64,000 bases of DNA, taken from positions 165,818,573-165,882,572 of the forward strand of contig CP092886.1 in the NCBI GenBank assembly GCA_030710605.1, given 5' to 3'. Position 1 is the first letter of the stretch; every line of letters starts with the position of its first letter. The position numbers and the translations under genes are program-made. This DNA is from Cordylochernes scorpioides. Lineage: Eukaryota; Arthropoda; Arachnida; Pseudoscorpiones; Chernetidae. Positions 1 to 11,984 of this stretch are shown one piece after another. Below the pieces are notes generated by a model. It was given only the letters and a program-made list of their open reading frames with translations. It was not told the DNA's origin and searched no databases.

Positions 1-118
1 AAGAATCAGGGGCTATTGAATAAATTTTTTTTTTAGAAAAGGCCCAATGCAGGATTTAATCCCAGTTCATGGCTGTCAAAAATTGACAGTCTATCCCACT
101 CCTCCACAAACCCCCTGT
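1..118 (-). repeat. Diverged fragment of tRNA-derived SINE (family S)
   Basis: Read on the minus strand this segment follows the head of the SINE copies at 5448, 14474 and 26263: a CCCCCT-type start, a damaged A-box region, a B-box-like stretch, then a GCCC/ATTGC motif and a T/A run. It is clearly more decayed than the other three copies and is cut by the window start, so the 3' half and any TSD cannot be judged. Confidence 0.55.
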
Positions 119-608
119 CAATAATTATAAATAAAAAATAAATTTATATTTAATTTGAATCATTTGGATATGATTCAGAAGGATTCAATTAGGAAAAATT
201 GGAAGCATAACTAATTGATATGCCAGCATTTGGTAAATTCGCTTTCTAAAAATAAAAACCCACAATCAATAAAACAAAAGTAAATTTGAAAAGAAGCAAG
301 ATTACGCAGAGAAGAAAATCATATATATACTCTTCTAACAAAACATCAATTCTAAAAATAGAACTGCATCAGCCATTTTGCCAATTTTAAAGCTATTTTC
401 TTAGTGGCCCATGAGATTAGAAACTTGGAATTACATGTGCGCAGTCTTTTCAATAACACAGGGCACACTGGTGTTCAAAGGTTTAAAGGACAAAGTATGA
501 CTAATTAATATTGCAATGTGAGGCATACTGAGGGCAAACTTATCAATAATGTGTTTCATATATAGCATTTCTATTTTCTGTCAAAATATTGTCATCAATT
601 CTCATATA
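119..608. other. AT-rich non-coding stretch
   Basis: No open reading frame, RNA gene or recognisable element. AT-rich with short A and T runs only. Confidence 0.6.
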
Positions 609-979
609 GTCTTCTTCTTTCTTATCTCCACTCAATCATATTAGGGTATCAAGTTGTGACCCTTGATGGTGTCTGTTTGACAACCATCATGACTGGGTGA
701 AGTAGAAGGCGTCTTCTGCCTTTGTCATTAAGACTGGGAGCACTACTCAGTGGCAGGCCGACTTAGCTCCAAAAGAAATGGCCGCCTCTGACATGAGGAA
801 CAGACGCCATGTGCAGCTGCTCCTAACATGGAGTACAAACAGTGCTCATCCTGTATCTCTGGATTAGGAGCTCTTACAGGGTACTATCAGCTAGGCCAGC
901 TGAACCCAGTTTTTTTAGCGAGCTTGTTACTGCTCCCCCTCCTCCTTTTTCATCCGGGCTTGGGACCAACAAAGGCGGA
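609..979 (+). repeat. Dispersed repeat family R, copy 1
   Basis: About 370 bp that recurs in inverse orientation at 20283-20645. Shared landmarks are CTTCTTTCTTATCTCC at the start, TCACAACTTGATACCCTAAT-type sequence (read inverted), a block around ATGGCCGCCTCTGACATGAG, and a GC-rich end with TTTTTCATCCGGGCTTGGGA. It is much richer in GC than its surroundings. The short ORF inside it (828-1010) is not conserved in the second copy, so I read this as a non-coding part of an interspersed element, possibly a UTR of a non-LTR retrotransposon. Confidence 0.7.
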
Positions 980-1830
980 GTATATGGTAATTAATAGAAA
1001 TAGCAACTAATGCTATTCTGAAGAAATGTAACCATAATTTCTCTTTTAAAATTGTACATTCATTGGAAGTGCAATTTAGATAATAGATACCACATACAAA
1101 GTAACAAAACCAAATAAGTAATTTGTACATTACATTTTGATAAAAGCATTGACATAATTGTAGCCAATTTAAAGCCTGTAAAAGATCAACTTAAAATGTC
1201 TCTCTACTCTATTATTTCAAAGATTAAGAACTTATGTTGTGATAAATAACCTGTCCAATTTTTTAAACATCCTTTTACCATAAGATTGAATTGCCCTTGT
1301 TGGGTTAGGTTGGAATTTCTAATGACTGGATGTCAATAAAATAGGATTCATGATTTTCAAAGAAAATGCTATTTCCATCTCATCCAAATATTTTGTTGAT
1401 TAAATATAGTTTTAGCAGCTCTCTCTAGGTCACATGATCAATTAAATCACAGCAGCTTATTATTTTAAACTTTTATTTCCATTTTTATTAATAGCTTCAT
1501 TATTATTTTAATGTTTTTTTTTTTTTTTTTAATATTCAATCTACATGCATGCCTCACGCACACCCCAAAGACCTGTTAACTGCCTCAGCATGGTGGGGAG
1601 GTGACCCTGGGCAGGACAAGTGAAGTATGCCTGGAGTCTTTTACTCCTGGTGGGCCATCCTAGGCATGAAGGCTGTCCTACTAAGCCCAGCTAAATGTCA
1701 ACAGGCAAAGTCATATTCCTACCTATGTGTGTCTTAGATATTCCCATCAACATAAAACACACCCAATTACTCTGAGTGAATTCTAATCTTCTCACTAATG
1801 CTGCACTGTCGTCACACCAAATAAAAAGGA
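980..1830. other. Non-coding, possible element 5' region
   Basis: AT-rich to about 1540, including a T run near 1513-1530. The block 1540-1740 is GC-richer and lies directly upstream of endonuclease-like coding relics, so it may be the 5' UTR of the element that follows. No gene seen. Confidence 0.4.
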
Positions 1831-2249
1831 ATGCATTCAGGATTTAGGCAGAGGATGCTGTTTGAAAAGTATGATAAAGTCTCCAACCAACACAAACTAA
1901 CAACAGAATACACAACCTCTCAAGATTGGCAATGGAATATAAATGGAATTTGTATTAATGAAGCAAAAGCCAAGCTCAATAAACTACAGCTGGAAGCAAA
2001 AAACAATTCAAGTATAAATAATAGCCCTTCAAGAAACAAAACTAAACAGCTTGCATAATCTCAGGATTAAAGGATTCAAAATCCTAAGAAAAGATAGAAC
2101 AAGTGTAGAGGTATGAAGACTTGCATTCTAAATTCAAAACCTAAAATACAGCGAAATGCACAAACTTCAAAACAATAGAGGCAGCTTAGAAATACAAGGA
2201 ATCACTTGCTACATCAACAATGAAACATCACTAAATATATTTATCATTC

Positions 2250-3210
2250 ACCATGGAAAACAAAATCCCAATAAATCTACTAAACAAAACTACAAATCAC
2301 CTGTCCTTCCCACCAAATCATAAGCGCAAAGAAATAATCTTCAATCTAGAGCTAGCAAATCAATTTAACAAGAAAAATGAAACCCCACATATACCAAAGT
2401 CCTTAGCACTTAACAAGGTAAATCAAAATGAAACAAACTATATAAAAATTTACACTGATGGATCTAGACTACTAGAGGGGAGTGCAGTGAGTGGTGTGCT
2501 CATACAGGACAGAAACCAAAGTCAGGAACTCAAGGTCACCAACAAATGTGGGAGCTCTGTGCTTAATGCTGAACTGGAAGCTATCAACCTAGCCCTAGAA
2601 CACATTGATAAGAAAAACCCACATAAACTTATTTTCTTGACACACTCGCTGTCAGCTATACAAGCCATAAAAAATTGTTACACCAGCTCTGAAATGTCCC
2701 TGAGGAAAATTGCTCTGAATTTATACAAGCTTCACAGGGACACACAAAATACTGTGGATCCCATCCCACATAGAACTGAAAGGCAATGACACAGCAGATG
2801 TAATTGCAAAATCAGCAGCAATACCCAACTTAGACCTTGATTTTGACTCTTTCAGATGCATACAAAAAAAGAAACATCGAGGCAAAAATACAGGAGTAAA
2901 CATTTCATCATTGGTATCTGAACCAAAAGCCTGGAGCTATTCTGGAATGTGGGATGAACCGACATGCAGCAAACCTGTATTTCCAGGCTCAAAACTGGCC
3001 AAACACGACTGCTCCTCTTCCAAGATGGTGCAAAGACCTTCCCACAATGCACTATCTGAAGGACCAAAGAGGCCTCACCAGACCACCTTTTGGAATGCAT
3101 GGGAGCCTCAAGACAGGACCTATATTCCAACCCTACCAAGAGAGTGAATTTGAAATATGAATTTAATCTCCATGACCTTGTATAATTATACAATGGGATA
3201 ATGAAAAAAA
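2250..3210 (+). pseudogene. RNase H fragment of another non-LTR element inserted in the endonuclease region
   Basis: The ORF at 2253-2789 (178 aa) carries RNase H motifs: IKIYTDGSR (first Asp), LNAELEAINLALE (Glu) and a THSLSAIQAI segment where the usual Asp is His. After a break the frame continues with NDTADVIAKSA, matching the final GNExADxLAK motif. This RNase H sits between two halves of one endonuclease: the left half ends near 2245 (SLNIFIIHH) and the right half restarts near 3205 (HHSPNN). Sequence CACCAT occurs at both borders and may be a short TSD. Its own EN and RT are absent, so it is a 3' fragment. The part 2880-3150 is unexplained. Confidence 0.6.
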
Positions 3211-5447
3211 TCACCCACCATTCTCCAAACAATAAACAAACAAATGAAGAATTCTGAGACCTAATCTTCCAAACAAATTCCATTATTTTAGGTGACCTAA
3301 ATGCACACCATCAATACTGGATAGCAATATCAATAAGATCAGAAGCACAAAACTTTTGAAATTCACAGAGGATAAGGCTTTTATCTAATTGAATGATGGC
3401 ACTCACACTCACTTTTCTGCATAGTTACAGCAGTAGCAACACCCTGGACTTAAATATAGCCTCCCCATCATTATTTGAAAGATCTGGACAATTCTGGATA
3501 CATTGGGAAGTGACCATAAGCCAATACTTACTACTATTTCTGGAATTTTAAAAAGGCTAATTGGGCCCTCTAAAAAGAGACTTGACAAAAATATATCCCA
3601 AATAAATTTCATAGATAAAGTGGATAAAGATCGGAATATACAACGTGATGCAATATTAATTAAAGACCATAAATCCATCTCAAGAACAAACATCAAAAAC
3701 TGGATTCCCAATTTAAACTTCCACGAAGAAATAAACAAACCTATTAATGAAAGAATCAACACATCCTAATATATATAGAATTAGAAATCAACAACAACCC
3801 AGATACACTCATCAAATAACCACTTTTGTGCAATTATTTAAAAAAACTAGCTATTTTAACAAAAGAAATAAAGAGAGAAGTATGTCAAAGCCTCGACTAC
3901 CTAACAATGGCAACCTATAGAAAATATGGGAAAACAAATAACAACCAAGATAAATATGCCACTCCAATAGAGTCAAAACCCAAAATAATGAGCAACCCAA
4001 AACAAATTATGACATTGCAACCACATTGAGACAACACTTTGATACATCAAAACATTCAATATAAATGATAGAAAAATAGCCAAAATTTCAAGAAAAATAA
4101 TTGCTATAGCAAAACAAAAATAGTACAAATAAACACTTGTCAGGAGAATACGTATTACAGAAATGGAAGATGCTATACACAAAAACATTAATCCTAATAA
4201 AACACCGGGACCTAATGAAATCTTTGTACAGATGTTAAATAACTTCACATAATTTGCAAAAGTAAGATTTCCACATATTTTTAACAACTCATGGAAAACA
4301 CATAAATTCCAAAAGATTGAAAAATCTACAATAATGCCTTTAGTTAAACCCAACAAAAATCCAGAAAACCAAAAGTTACCGATCTATTGCACTCAAATAA
4401 ATAGTTTTCAAAATCATGGTAAGAATTATTGTCAAATGCCTTAGCTACAGCTCTTACACAAAATAAAATTATTTTCACAAGAATATTATTGATTCAAAAC
4501 AGAACACACTATTATGGAGACCAAAAATTATATACTTCACCCAAAAAGTTAAAGATAACAAAAATTATAAACCAACCAGCCTTACAGTTGAAACCTTCCT
4601 AGATTTCATGGAGACCTGAATCCCTTAAGAAAAATTAAATACAATAAAACTTTCCAAAACCTTTACAACTTCCCAGGGAATCCCACAATCAGTACTGAGC
4701 CCCGTACTCTTCAATCTTCCTCCTCCTCCCTAAATGCCTTCCTCTACTGAGGGTGGGCCACATCTTATCTTACCGGTTTTGAGAATGAAATGACAGAAAA
4801 TACTGAAATCATCCTTTATGCTGATATTATAGAATGGAAATCCAAATCCAGCCTTAAAGGAGAGAGAGAGATTCTGAAAAACTATTAAATAAATCTCTGA
4901 AATATATATTCGAAGTAGCTCTCAAAAGCACAAATCAGCTATAGACCAACTCGTCAGAAACCTCACTCTTCACAACAAATAGAAGCTTTTTAATTAAAAA
5001 CACAATAACGTTCTAATAACAGTCTTGAAACTTAATAAACACCCAAAATATCTAGGACTATCTTCACCATCGACCCAGAATTAACGTGTCATAACTACAT
5101 AAATAAAATCACAGACAAATGCTGAAAAAGATTAATATTAAAACATCTTGCAGGACCTGATTGAGGCAAGGCTCAAGATTACATATGAAGCCGTTATTAG
5201 ACACATATTAATATACAAAAAACTCAAAACACTAAATTTATAAACTAAAATAAACTTGCAATGGATTCCCTTCTCCACATTAATATACCACTTAATAAAG
5301 AAGCTGATAAGTTAGAAAAAAAGGCATGTCAACTACCACACAAACACACATTCAAAAGTAACAAACTCTCCTTTGAAGAAATATACATATACCAAGAGAA
5401 TGAAAATAAAACAAACTAAAAGCTCCACAAAATCACCAATGCTACAG

Positions 5448-5756
5448 GGGGGTCGGTGGAAGGCTGGTTAAACCGTTTGGTTTCCGACCACTACGACCCA
5501 GGTTCGATTCCCGCATTGGACACTTTTTTCTGTTAAAAAAAAAATGCTCCAATGGCCCCCGATTCTTGCAAAAGTCCAACCCCACCAGCGAGTGCAAGTA
5601 ACCAAACGGGGCTCTGGCACATTTGTAAGTGTAAAGTCGAACTACTTTTCACATGTGTAGACATGTGGTGAGCTTACAGAAAAAGCAGTCGCTAACTACC
5701 CACCATGATTATCACGGCCTGTACCACCACGTGTACTAGGGATAAGTAAAAAAAAA
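5448..5756 (+). mobile_element. tRNA-derived SINE (family S), intact copy
   Basis: About 309 bp. The head has an A-box-like TGGTTAAACCGTTTGG and a perfect B box GGTTCGATTCC, the internal promoter of RNA polymerase III. The body contains CTCCAATGGCCCCCGATTC, GTGCAAGTAACC and CACGTGTACTAGGG, and the element ends in an A run. It is flanked by a 12-bp TSD with one mismatch: CCAATGCTACAG at 5436-5447 and CCAATGGTACAG at 5757-5768. Two further good copies lie at 14474-14786 and 26263-26567. It sits inside the RNase H region of the decayed element around it, so it is younger. Confidence 0.88.
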
Positions 5757-6060
5757 CCAATGGTACAGACATTGAACCAAATAGAAGAAACACAAAAACT
5801 CAATAGAAACCAAAAAACAGCTTTAACAAGATTAAGAAGAGCCATATTTAAACCACAAAATTTCAAAATGGACAAAAGCATTAAGCCTATATAAAGTGTA
5901 TTGCCATAGAAACCTCCTCAAATCAAATTATCTCTTGCACAGATTAACCCCAGAGAACCTTTTTTCAAACCCATAATTACCATATTAAAGCTAGAGTGGA
6001 CTTCTAGACATGGTCTAAGGAGATAAGTACTGCCACATTGCCTTTTACTTCAAATTTTTT

Positions 6061-7019
6061 GTATCAATAAATTTTACACATGGTTTTTATTTTCTTGTAA
6101 ATTTTGTTGAAATAACTATGAATGTGTAAACCCGTTGGCTCAACTTGCACAAGATTATGTAATCCTTTCAGCTGTTTATATTGTAGATATTACCATTATT
6201 GATGTGAACATTGACAAATTCATGTAAAGAATAGAATAATGTACCATAATATAATAAAAACGTGGGTGGAATGAATGCTTATTTTAGACACCAAAAATTT
6301 GATGGTTTAAAAAATTAAGAGAAAATAAAATCTAGTTATCTCAAGTCAACAAATGAGTAAGTTAACGAAAATTAAAAGTAAATACTAACCACCCTGTAAA
6401 TATATTGTAATGGTGAACAATGGGCAGCGAATGGGCGCTAACACCATAAATAACCTACATATTTTGTTCATCCCATTTGAGAAAATTTTTAAGCATTGCT
6501 TGTGCAGCAAAATGCTTTATTGATAAAACATTGTGGTGGTAACTTTTTAATACCCTTAAAACATCCAGGCCTAGCATAATCTCGATTTTGGCGAGTGGCT
6601 ATTTTTCAGTACTAGACACGTTCTAGTCAATTAGAATTATGTCTTTCTTTGCTATATTTCACACTTCTGTAGGTTTAATTAGAGACGGTGAGGGGGGGGG
6701 GGGGGGGGTTCCGATAAACAACTAGTGATTAAGGGAATCCGTTGTTTACTTGCACAGAGATAAAATTCAATGATGTATTTACAACGATTTACTGTAATAT
6801 GCCCAAAGTAATTTATAGTAATTTCTGATTGTAAATATATTAATTATTTTTAAAGCACACCAATTTATTATTATTACATTTTAGAGAGATATATGAAATA
6901 TTTTTATGAACTAAATTTTATTTAGCCTTTGAAAAATCCAAGTTAAAAGAATTTCGATAGCTTAGTTTTATAAATTTAAACAAAAATTTTAATTAAATAA
7001 TTGTATTGATTAAAATTTA
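6061..7019. other. AT-rich non-coding stretch with G16 run
   Basis: No gene seen. A pure run of 16 G occupies 6693-6708. Confidence 0.6.
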
Positions 7020-7979
7020 GGTTTTTAACTTTTAATTAGACATTTTAAATTTATATTTATATATTTTTCATTTTAATTTAGACACTTTCATTTTTATTTA
7101 TCAATTTTCAATTTTCATTTAGACATTTTTCATTTCAATTTAGACATTTTTCATTTTAATTTAGACACATGTACTTTTTATATAATATTTATTTAAGACA
7201 CTTTAAAACACAACTAAATATAATCTAAAAATATTATCATCTTATTTCTACTAATTTTAAAATGAATAGAGGCTCGTATCAAGCAATATCAAAAGGAAAA
7301 CAGGAAACTTTAATCAAGTTGGTATGCTTACAAGACGAAACTATGCAAAAGCATCTAAGTTATTGAACATCAATTATAGTTATGCTGTGCAGAATTATAA
7401 AAAAGAAGGCTAATTAAAATTAATAAAGAAAGGAGGATTTAGACAGAAAAAAATTCATTAAGAGATTAAGATTTTATTTTGAAAATTATATATAAAATAA
7501 TTCTAGTGACACTTTTAAAAAATTTAAGAGATGAATTGAAAAATATTTTAAATCTAGAAGTGTCGCAAACAACAATAATCAATGCAATAAAATAATTTAA
7601 AATAACTCTGAAAAAGTAATCTATTGAGTTGATCAACATAAAATCAGATGAAACTAAGCGAAAAAGAAATTGTTGCGAAATTGTGTATTGATAATTCATC
7701 TGATTTAAAAATAATGTCAAATATCGCTATTTCCATTTCAAGCCCTTCTTTCTTATAATAAAAACTATATTCAATATTTTTAGTTGTTTAAAATGCTTCT
7801 AAATAAAAGGAATATATAGAAAAGTCCATGTGTCTAAATTAAAATGAAAAATGTATAAATTAAAATTGAAAATGTCTAAATATAAAAATGAAACTGTCTA
7901 AATTAAAATGAAAAATGTCTAAATATAAATGAAAAATTGCTAATATAAATTTAAAATGTTTAATTAAAAGTTAAAAACC
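7020..7979 (+). mobile_element. Tc1-like DNA transposon relic with long, internally repeated TIRs
   Basis: Terminal inverted repeats of about 150 bp (7020-7180 and 7822-7979) begin GGTTTTTAACTTTTAATTA and are themselves built from degenerate repeats of the AATTTAGACATTTTTCATT type. The element is bounded by TA on each side (7018-7019, 7980-7981), the TSD of the IS630/Tc1/mariner superfamily. The interior, read on the plus strand, preserves helix-turn-helix-like pieces such as KGGFRQKKIH and NLEVSQTTIINAIK among many stops, resembling the DNA-binding domain of this superfamily. The catalytic domain is missing, so it is an internally deleted, non-coding copy. Confidence 0.72.
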
Positions 7980-7981
7980 TA

Positions 7982-8760
7982 TATATAATAAATAAGAGAA
8001 ATTAAAATAATATATAATTTTTATCGAAATAAATATTGAATATTATGTACTAAAAAATGTAAATATCTAGAATTTCAACACTATAAAATTAAATATTACA
8101 ATTCCTTAATCCATAAAGATTTGCCATAAAATAAACTGTTTCTCTATCAATTAAAAAATATATATTCTGTGAATTTACTCAAAATAATTTTCATGTCAGT
8201 AGTGTCAGCCAAGTATAAAAAAGCTATTAAATATACACATTTTCCTTTATATATAACAATATTGGCTCTTTATGAAAAATGTCATTTCACACACACACAT
8301 AAAACGTGGGAGAAAGAAAAAATCACCAGTATTTGGAGAGAAAACATAATTGGATGTAGGGTTGATGTGCTGTATTCCAAGAAGCAAAGCTGTTGGTGTC
8401 CCATTCTAAATTAAGGCAATTAGAAATAAGGTAATGTACCCTTCATAGTTCTTTCAGGCAATGTGAACATGAACTAGGACTGTAGTATGGTGGAGATGAT
8501 ATTTCCTAATATAGCAATGGAGAGGAAAGTACTGAGACGGCTTGAAATGGACTCAATTCTCCTGAGGGATATTTTTGAGTACTCTGTGCATAAAATAAAG
8601 ATCAGGTTATCAAAATACAAATATCTGCTTGCAGCTTAAGACCAAACTTCAAAGTAGGACAGAGTATGAAGAAGAAAAGCTAGAAACTGCAGCAGTCTTT
8701 AGTCTTTATTCATGATAAAATTGAGAAAAAAGTTTCAAAATTACAAAATATTTTCTCCCA
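7982..8760. other. Non-coding stretch
   Basis: AT-rich with no recognisable gene. An 81-codon ORF at 8169-8414 has no recognised motif and no coding-like support. Confidence 0.5.
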
Positions 8761-8775
8761 ATGAGTTTATTTTTA

Positions 8776-8822
8776 TTACAAAACGCTAGCTTTCAAGCGA
8801 TAATCGCTCTTCAACGGGCTTA
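8776..8822 (-). ncRNA. Hammerhead-like motif, family C, degenerate
   Basis: On the minus strand: UUGAAGA (8808-8814, with U in place of the first C of CUGANGA), hairpin AGCGAUUAUCGCU, then GAAAGCUAGC. Related strings with GAAGA...CCGAAAGCUUG occur near 58040, 62100 and 62460. The first core base differs from the consensus and stem I pairing is weak, so this is at best a relic. Confidence 0.3.
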
Positions 8823-8829
8823 ATAAAAC

Positions 8830-10230
8830 ATCGACTATTTCCTACAATAAATATTTACAAAAACATACGCGCGCAGCATATGGCAAATTTAAGTCTTTAG
8901 TCTCATCCATTCATTTATTGCCTGAAAATACACTGTGGTTCTGGTCCCAACATAAATTGATCTAATGCCAAAATAATCTCCACTACTATAGATGATTAGT
9001 GTAAGCCAGAAATTTATATATTTTTTAGTACATTTCAGCAGTTATTCTTATATTTTTAAACACCAGTAGACATATTTATCAAAATGTAGCAATACCATAC
9101 AACATTAACAAAATAAGGCAACAAAATTTCATCATTCAAGAATGAAGGTTAAATTTAAAATGAGGGCTGTTTATCTGAAACATATTTAGTTAGAGTATAA
9201 AAAAGGGAAGAGGGAAAGACAAATTTTAAAATCGATTTGTATATAATATTGTTTTATTAAGCTCATAATATTTCAAAAAATCATATGATTGTTTGAAAAA
9301 GCTGGCTAAGTGTAACTTTCTCAGCTACTTTGTAGTTTTGTCATTATTACACGCAACTTTAAAAACTTTGACAAATTAAATTTTAGAAGTAAATGAAAAT
9401 GATTTTTTGCCAACAAAAATCACCCAAGTCACTCCTCAATGAAAGAGATGAAAGTATGTAGGTATGTATACCGTTAGAGAAGTGTTATTAATATATATCA
9501 TTATAATTATATTTTGTTTATAGATTTTCTGAAACAGAGGACACCAGATTATCCTATATCTGTTAATCCCATCTTCTGAAAGCTACCACTAAAAGAAGAA
9601 TGGGAAATCGTTTCACGCAAAATCTGACTAACGTTCTGATTTTTTTTAAAATGTTTATTTCTCAAAAAATCTAAATTTAATATTTCACTACAAAATGAAC
9701 TATTAGTAAAATTCCAAGCCAAAATAGGCCAATTAAATAAAAATGATCAAGAAAAAAAGGAAATTCTACCCACTTTGTTATTATCAATTGTTGAATAAAT
9801 TATTTTTTGACTGAGAACTTTTGATCTCAAAATTCCTCTCCCATTTTACGAAAGGTACATAACACACCATAAATATTATGGTTATTCTTCCCGGAGGATC
9901 ACAAGAGATTTTAGCAAGAGCAGAATTAAAACTATACATTATGCAAAAACCAAATCAAAACAAACTGATTCGCTTCATTTTCCATTATCCATCGCTACAT
10001 AAAAACGAATGGAGATGATTGTAAATTAAGATCTACATCAATTATCCTCTCTATATTTTGTTTAATAAACCTATTTTCTATAACTAGTTTAGATTTTAAA
10101 AGCTGATTTTACAATAGGAGCAGTGTAGACACTGAATTATTTAGTGAAATATTTATTTGTAGATAGGGGCAAAAGGGGAGGACAATCTTTATCATTATCG
10201 TAAAGATAGCGGCTGCCTGGCCGGCATTCA
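8830..10230. other. AT-rich non-coding stretch
   Basis: No gene, RNA or repeat boundary recognised. Confidence 0.5.
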
Positions 10231-10274
10231 TAATTCTTGAAAATAAAGATACTTCGGCCAGTAAATATTATTAT

Positions 10275-10315
10275 TACCTCGACGTTTCGACAAAATTTTT
10301 TTCCTCGTCAGGAGC
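10275..10315 (-). ncRNA. Hammerhead ribozyme-like motif (left arm)
   Basis: Minus strand: CUGACGA (10305-10311), a stem II of about 16 nt with A4/U4 pairing, GAAA (10285-10288), then CGUC and GAGG. CUC immediately before the core can pair with GAG after the putative GUC cleavage site, giving only a 3-bp stem I. Likely weak or inactive alone. Confidence 0.45.
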
Positions 10316-10349
10316 AAACAAAAATTAAAATATTTGGCAAGGCGTTAAA

Positions 10350-10394
10350 AATCCTGACGAGGATAAAAGATTTTTGTCGAAACGTCGAGGTAAT
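10350..10394 (+). ncRNA. Hammerhead ribozyme-like motif (right arm)
   Basis: Plus strand: CUGACGA (10354-10360), an A/U-rich stem II, GAAA (10379-10382), CGUC then GAGG. Stem I pairing is poorer than in the left arm. It is the inverted partner of the motif at 10275-10315. Confidence 0.42.
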
Positions 10395-10456
10395 AAAAAG
10401 ATTTAATGGCCGAAGTATCTTTATTTTCAAGAAATCTTTATCATATAGTCTTATTA

Positions 10457-10490
10457 CTAGCCGAGTGACCCGGGCAACGCCCAGGGTTTA
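10457..10490 (-). mobile_element. Helitron 3' terminus
   Basis: Minus strand ends in CTAG (10460-10457) followed by T, preceded by a GC hairpin with arms ACCCTGGGC and GCCCGGGT (10487-10468). This is the Helitron 3' signature also seen at 25160-25179 and 50551-50580. The 5' TC end on the right was not found, so the extent of the element is unknown; Helitron-related coding relics lie at 12.2-15.0 kb. Confidence 0.65.
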
Positions 10491-11364
10491 CCCAAAGGGC
10501 CTGCAGAGACTTTAAAAGTATAGATGGTGGCTTAAAATTCGCAATGGGTATATTCCGATTTCCTAGAAGCAGCATTTCAAGTAAGGATAAGTAAAAATAC
10601 TTTCTAAGTATAAATTCGTTAATTCGACCATGTTTTGATTTCCAGAACCTATGAAATTACAAACAGTAATTCGACAATACCGATAATTCGACACCTTGCG
10701 ATAATTCGACCCTGATTTGATTATTCAATCTCTGGCCTATCAAATAACAAACGGTAATTCGACAATATTAAATATTCACCACTTCTGATAATTCAACCAT
10801 TTTAAAATGCAAATTTCGACGATTGATGTTTACTTACAACTTTACTAATAAAAAGGTATTATAGATGCGAGCAACGAAACATTTTGAACCCATATAACGC
10901 AAATTCATATCCTCACCTATAGGGTGTCAAGCCTAAAGGATGCGAATTCATGTCCCTGGTTTCTAAAAATTAACATAAAATTGTAGGCTACCAACGCGAA
11001 TTCGCGTCTACTGGGATCTTTTCCCATACCTTCTTGCCTATTTATCAGTGGGTTGGGTTGGGGGGGAATGTCAGCTGTCCCAATGTACCTGTAAAATGTC
11101 ACATGCGACCGAGTTCAAGCAGCCATTATTTTTATTTATTTCAAGCTATATAGATTACATTAAAAGAAAATAGCATTTTTTAAACATGTTTTTATATGAA
11201 CAACTCGATTTTCATACGGCCCACTGGACCATGTAACTCTGAAATCATAAGTGCAAAAACAGACATCCCTAAAGGACTCCTTTAAAATATCTTCATGATT
11301 CTGTTTTAATAATATTCTTAAACATTTTTAATTTTTTGTTCATATTTATTTACTTTTCAATATA
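10491..11364. other. Non-coding with TCGATAATTCGACA-type repeats
   Basis: Degenerate repeats of the ATAATTCGACAC type occur at about 10620-10800 and return at 11440-11505, 12870-12915 and 14215-14320. They are spread between Helitron relics and may belong to the same element. No gene seen. Confidence 0.5.
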
Positions 11365-11886
11365 GAAAATAAAATTTCGAACAATACAACTATATTGCAG
11401 ATAAGATAAGAGGACCTTATTAAAAAATAAATAAACAAACTGTAATTCGACACTATCGATAATTCGACACTTTCGATAATTCGACACTTTCGATAATTCG
11501 ACCATTTCAAAAATCAAATTTACAAGGTTGATTGTTGTTTAAATACAACTTTACCGGTAAAAAGGTATTACAGAGGCGAAGGCAGCCACTGAAAATGCAC
11601 GAAATTTATGTATAGAGAAATGGGAAAAATTAGTAAATAAAGAGAAGTCCAAAATCAAAATAATTGATAATAGTGTATTAACAAAATACTAATACAATAA
11701 ATTCCTTTGAGTTGAGAAACTATAGACATTAGTGAAAAGTTTATATATAAATATATATAAAATTAAAAAATAATAAAAGAAAATAAATCAGAAAAAAGAG
11801 ATGCCAACTATATTGCAGTGGAGACTACTTATAAAAGGAATTAATCTAAAGGACTCATTAAAAATAAATTTCTATTTTTATTCATA
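11365..11886 (+). repeat. Segmental duplication, copy 1
   Basis: About 520 bp repeated in direct orientation at 12791-13296 with very few differences, from GAAAATAAAATTTCGAAC to TTTTTATTCATA. It includes the ATAATTCGACACTTTCG repeats, which number one more here than in copy 2. No coding content. Confidence 0.85.
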
Positions 11887-11984
11887 TGATAAAGTACTGA
11901 ATAGCTTACCAAACAGGTAGGTTTATTACAACCTTGTAAGTTTGTAAGTTTAACCCACATATATAAAAAATTAGAAATGTAGTT

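Larger units (their letters stand above)
1831..6060 (+). pseudogene. Decayed Jockey-like non-LTR element (EN-RT-RNaseH)
   Basis: Remains of an APE-type endonuclease, reverse transcriptase and RNase H polyprotein, broken by many stops and frameshifts. In order: an endonuclease start with QWNINGI and a KGFKILRKDRTS motif (about 1910-2110); an inserted block (2250-3210); endonuclease resuming with IILGDLNAHHQYW (3275-3320); RT with NKTPGPNEIF (4195-4220), a PLVKPNKNPE stretch, QGIPQSVLSPVLFN (4675-4715) and an eroded FADD region; RNase H end with NKEADKLEKKA (5290-5320); then TALTRLRRAIFKP (5820-5850) and a zinc-binding-like tail reaching about 5990. The last part lies beyond a SINE insertion (5448-5756) but continues the same protein. 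The sister element at 31036-34850 has the same domain order. Inactive; the first ORF to carry Met is at 1831. Confidence 0.75.
10232..10436. repeat. Inverted repeat carrying two opposed hammerhead-like motifs
   Basis: Arms of about 80 bp (10232-10314 and 10360-10436) are near-perfect inverted copies, with landmarks AAAATAAAGATACTTCGGCC, CCTCGACGTTTCGAC and CCTCGTCAGGA, separated by about 45 bp. Each arm, read outward on its own strand, contains CUGACGA, an A/U-rich stem II, GAAAC and GUC. A Helitron 3' end begins 20 bp further right. The arrangement resembles the end structure of Penelope-like elements, but no RT of that type is seen. Confidence 0.65.

Noticed and set aside
5448-5530. Possible tRNA gene from a perfect B box and A-box-like sequence
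   Set aside because: No cloverleaf with a proper anticodon arm, and the same head recurs three times attached to a 230-bp body with TSDs; it is a SINE.
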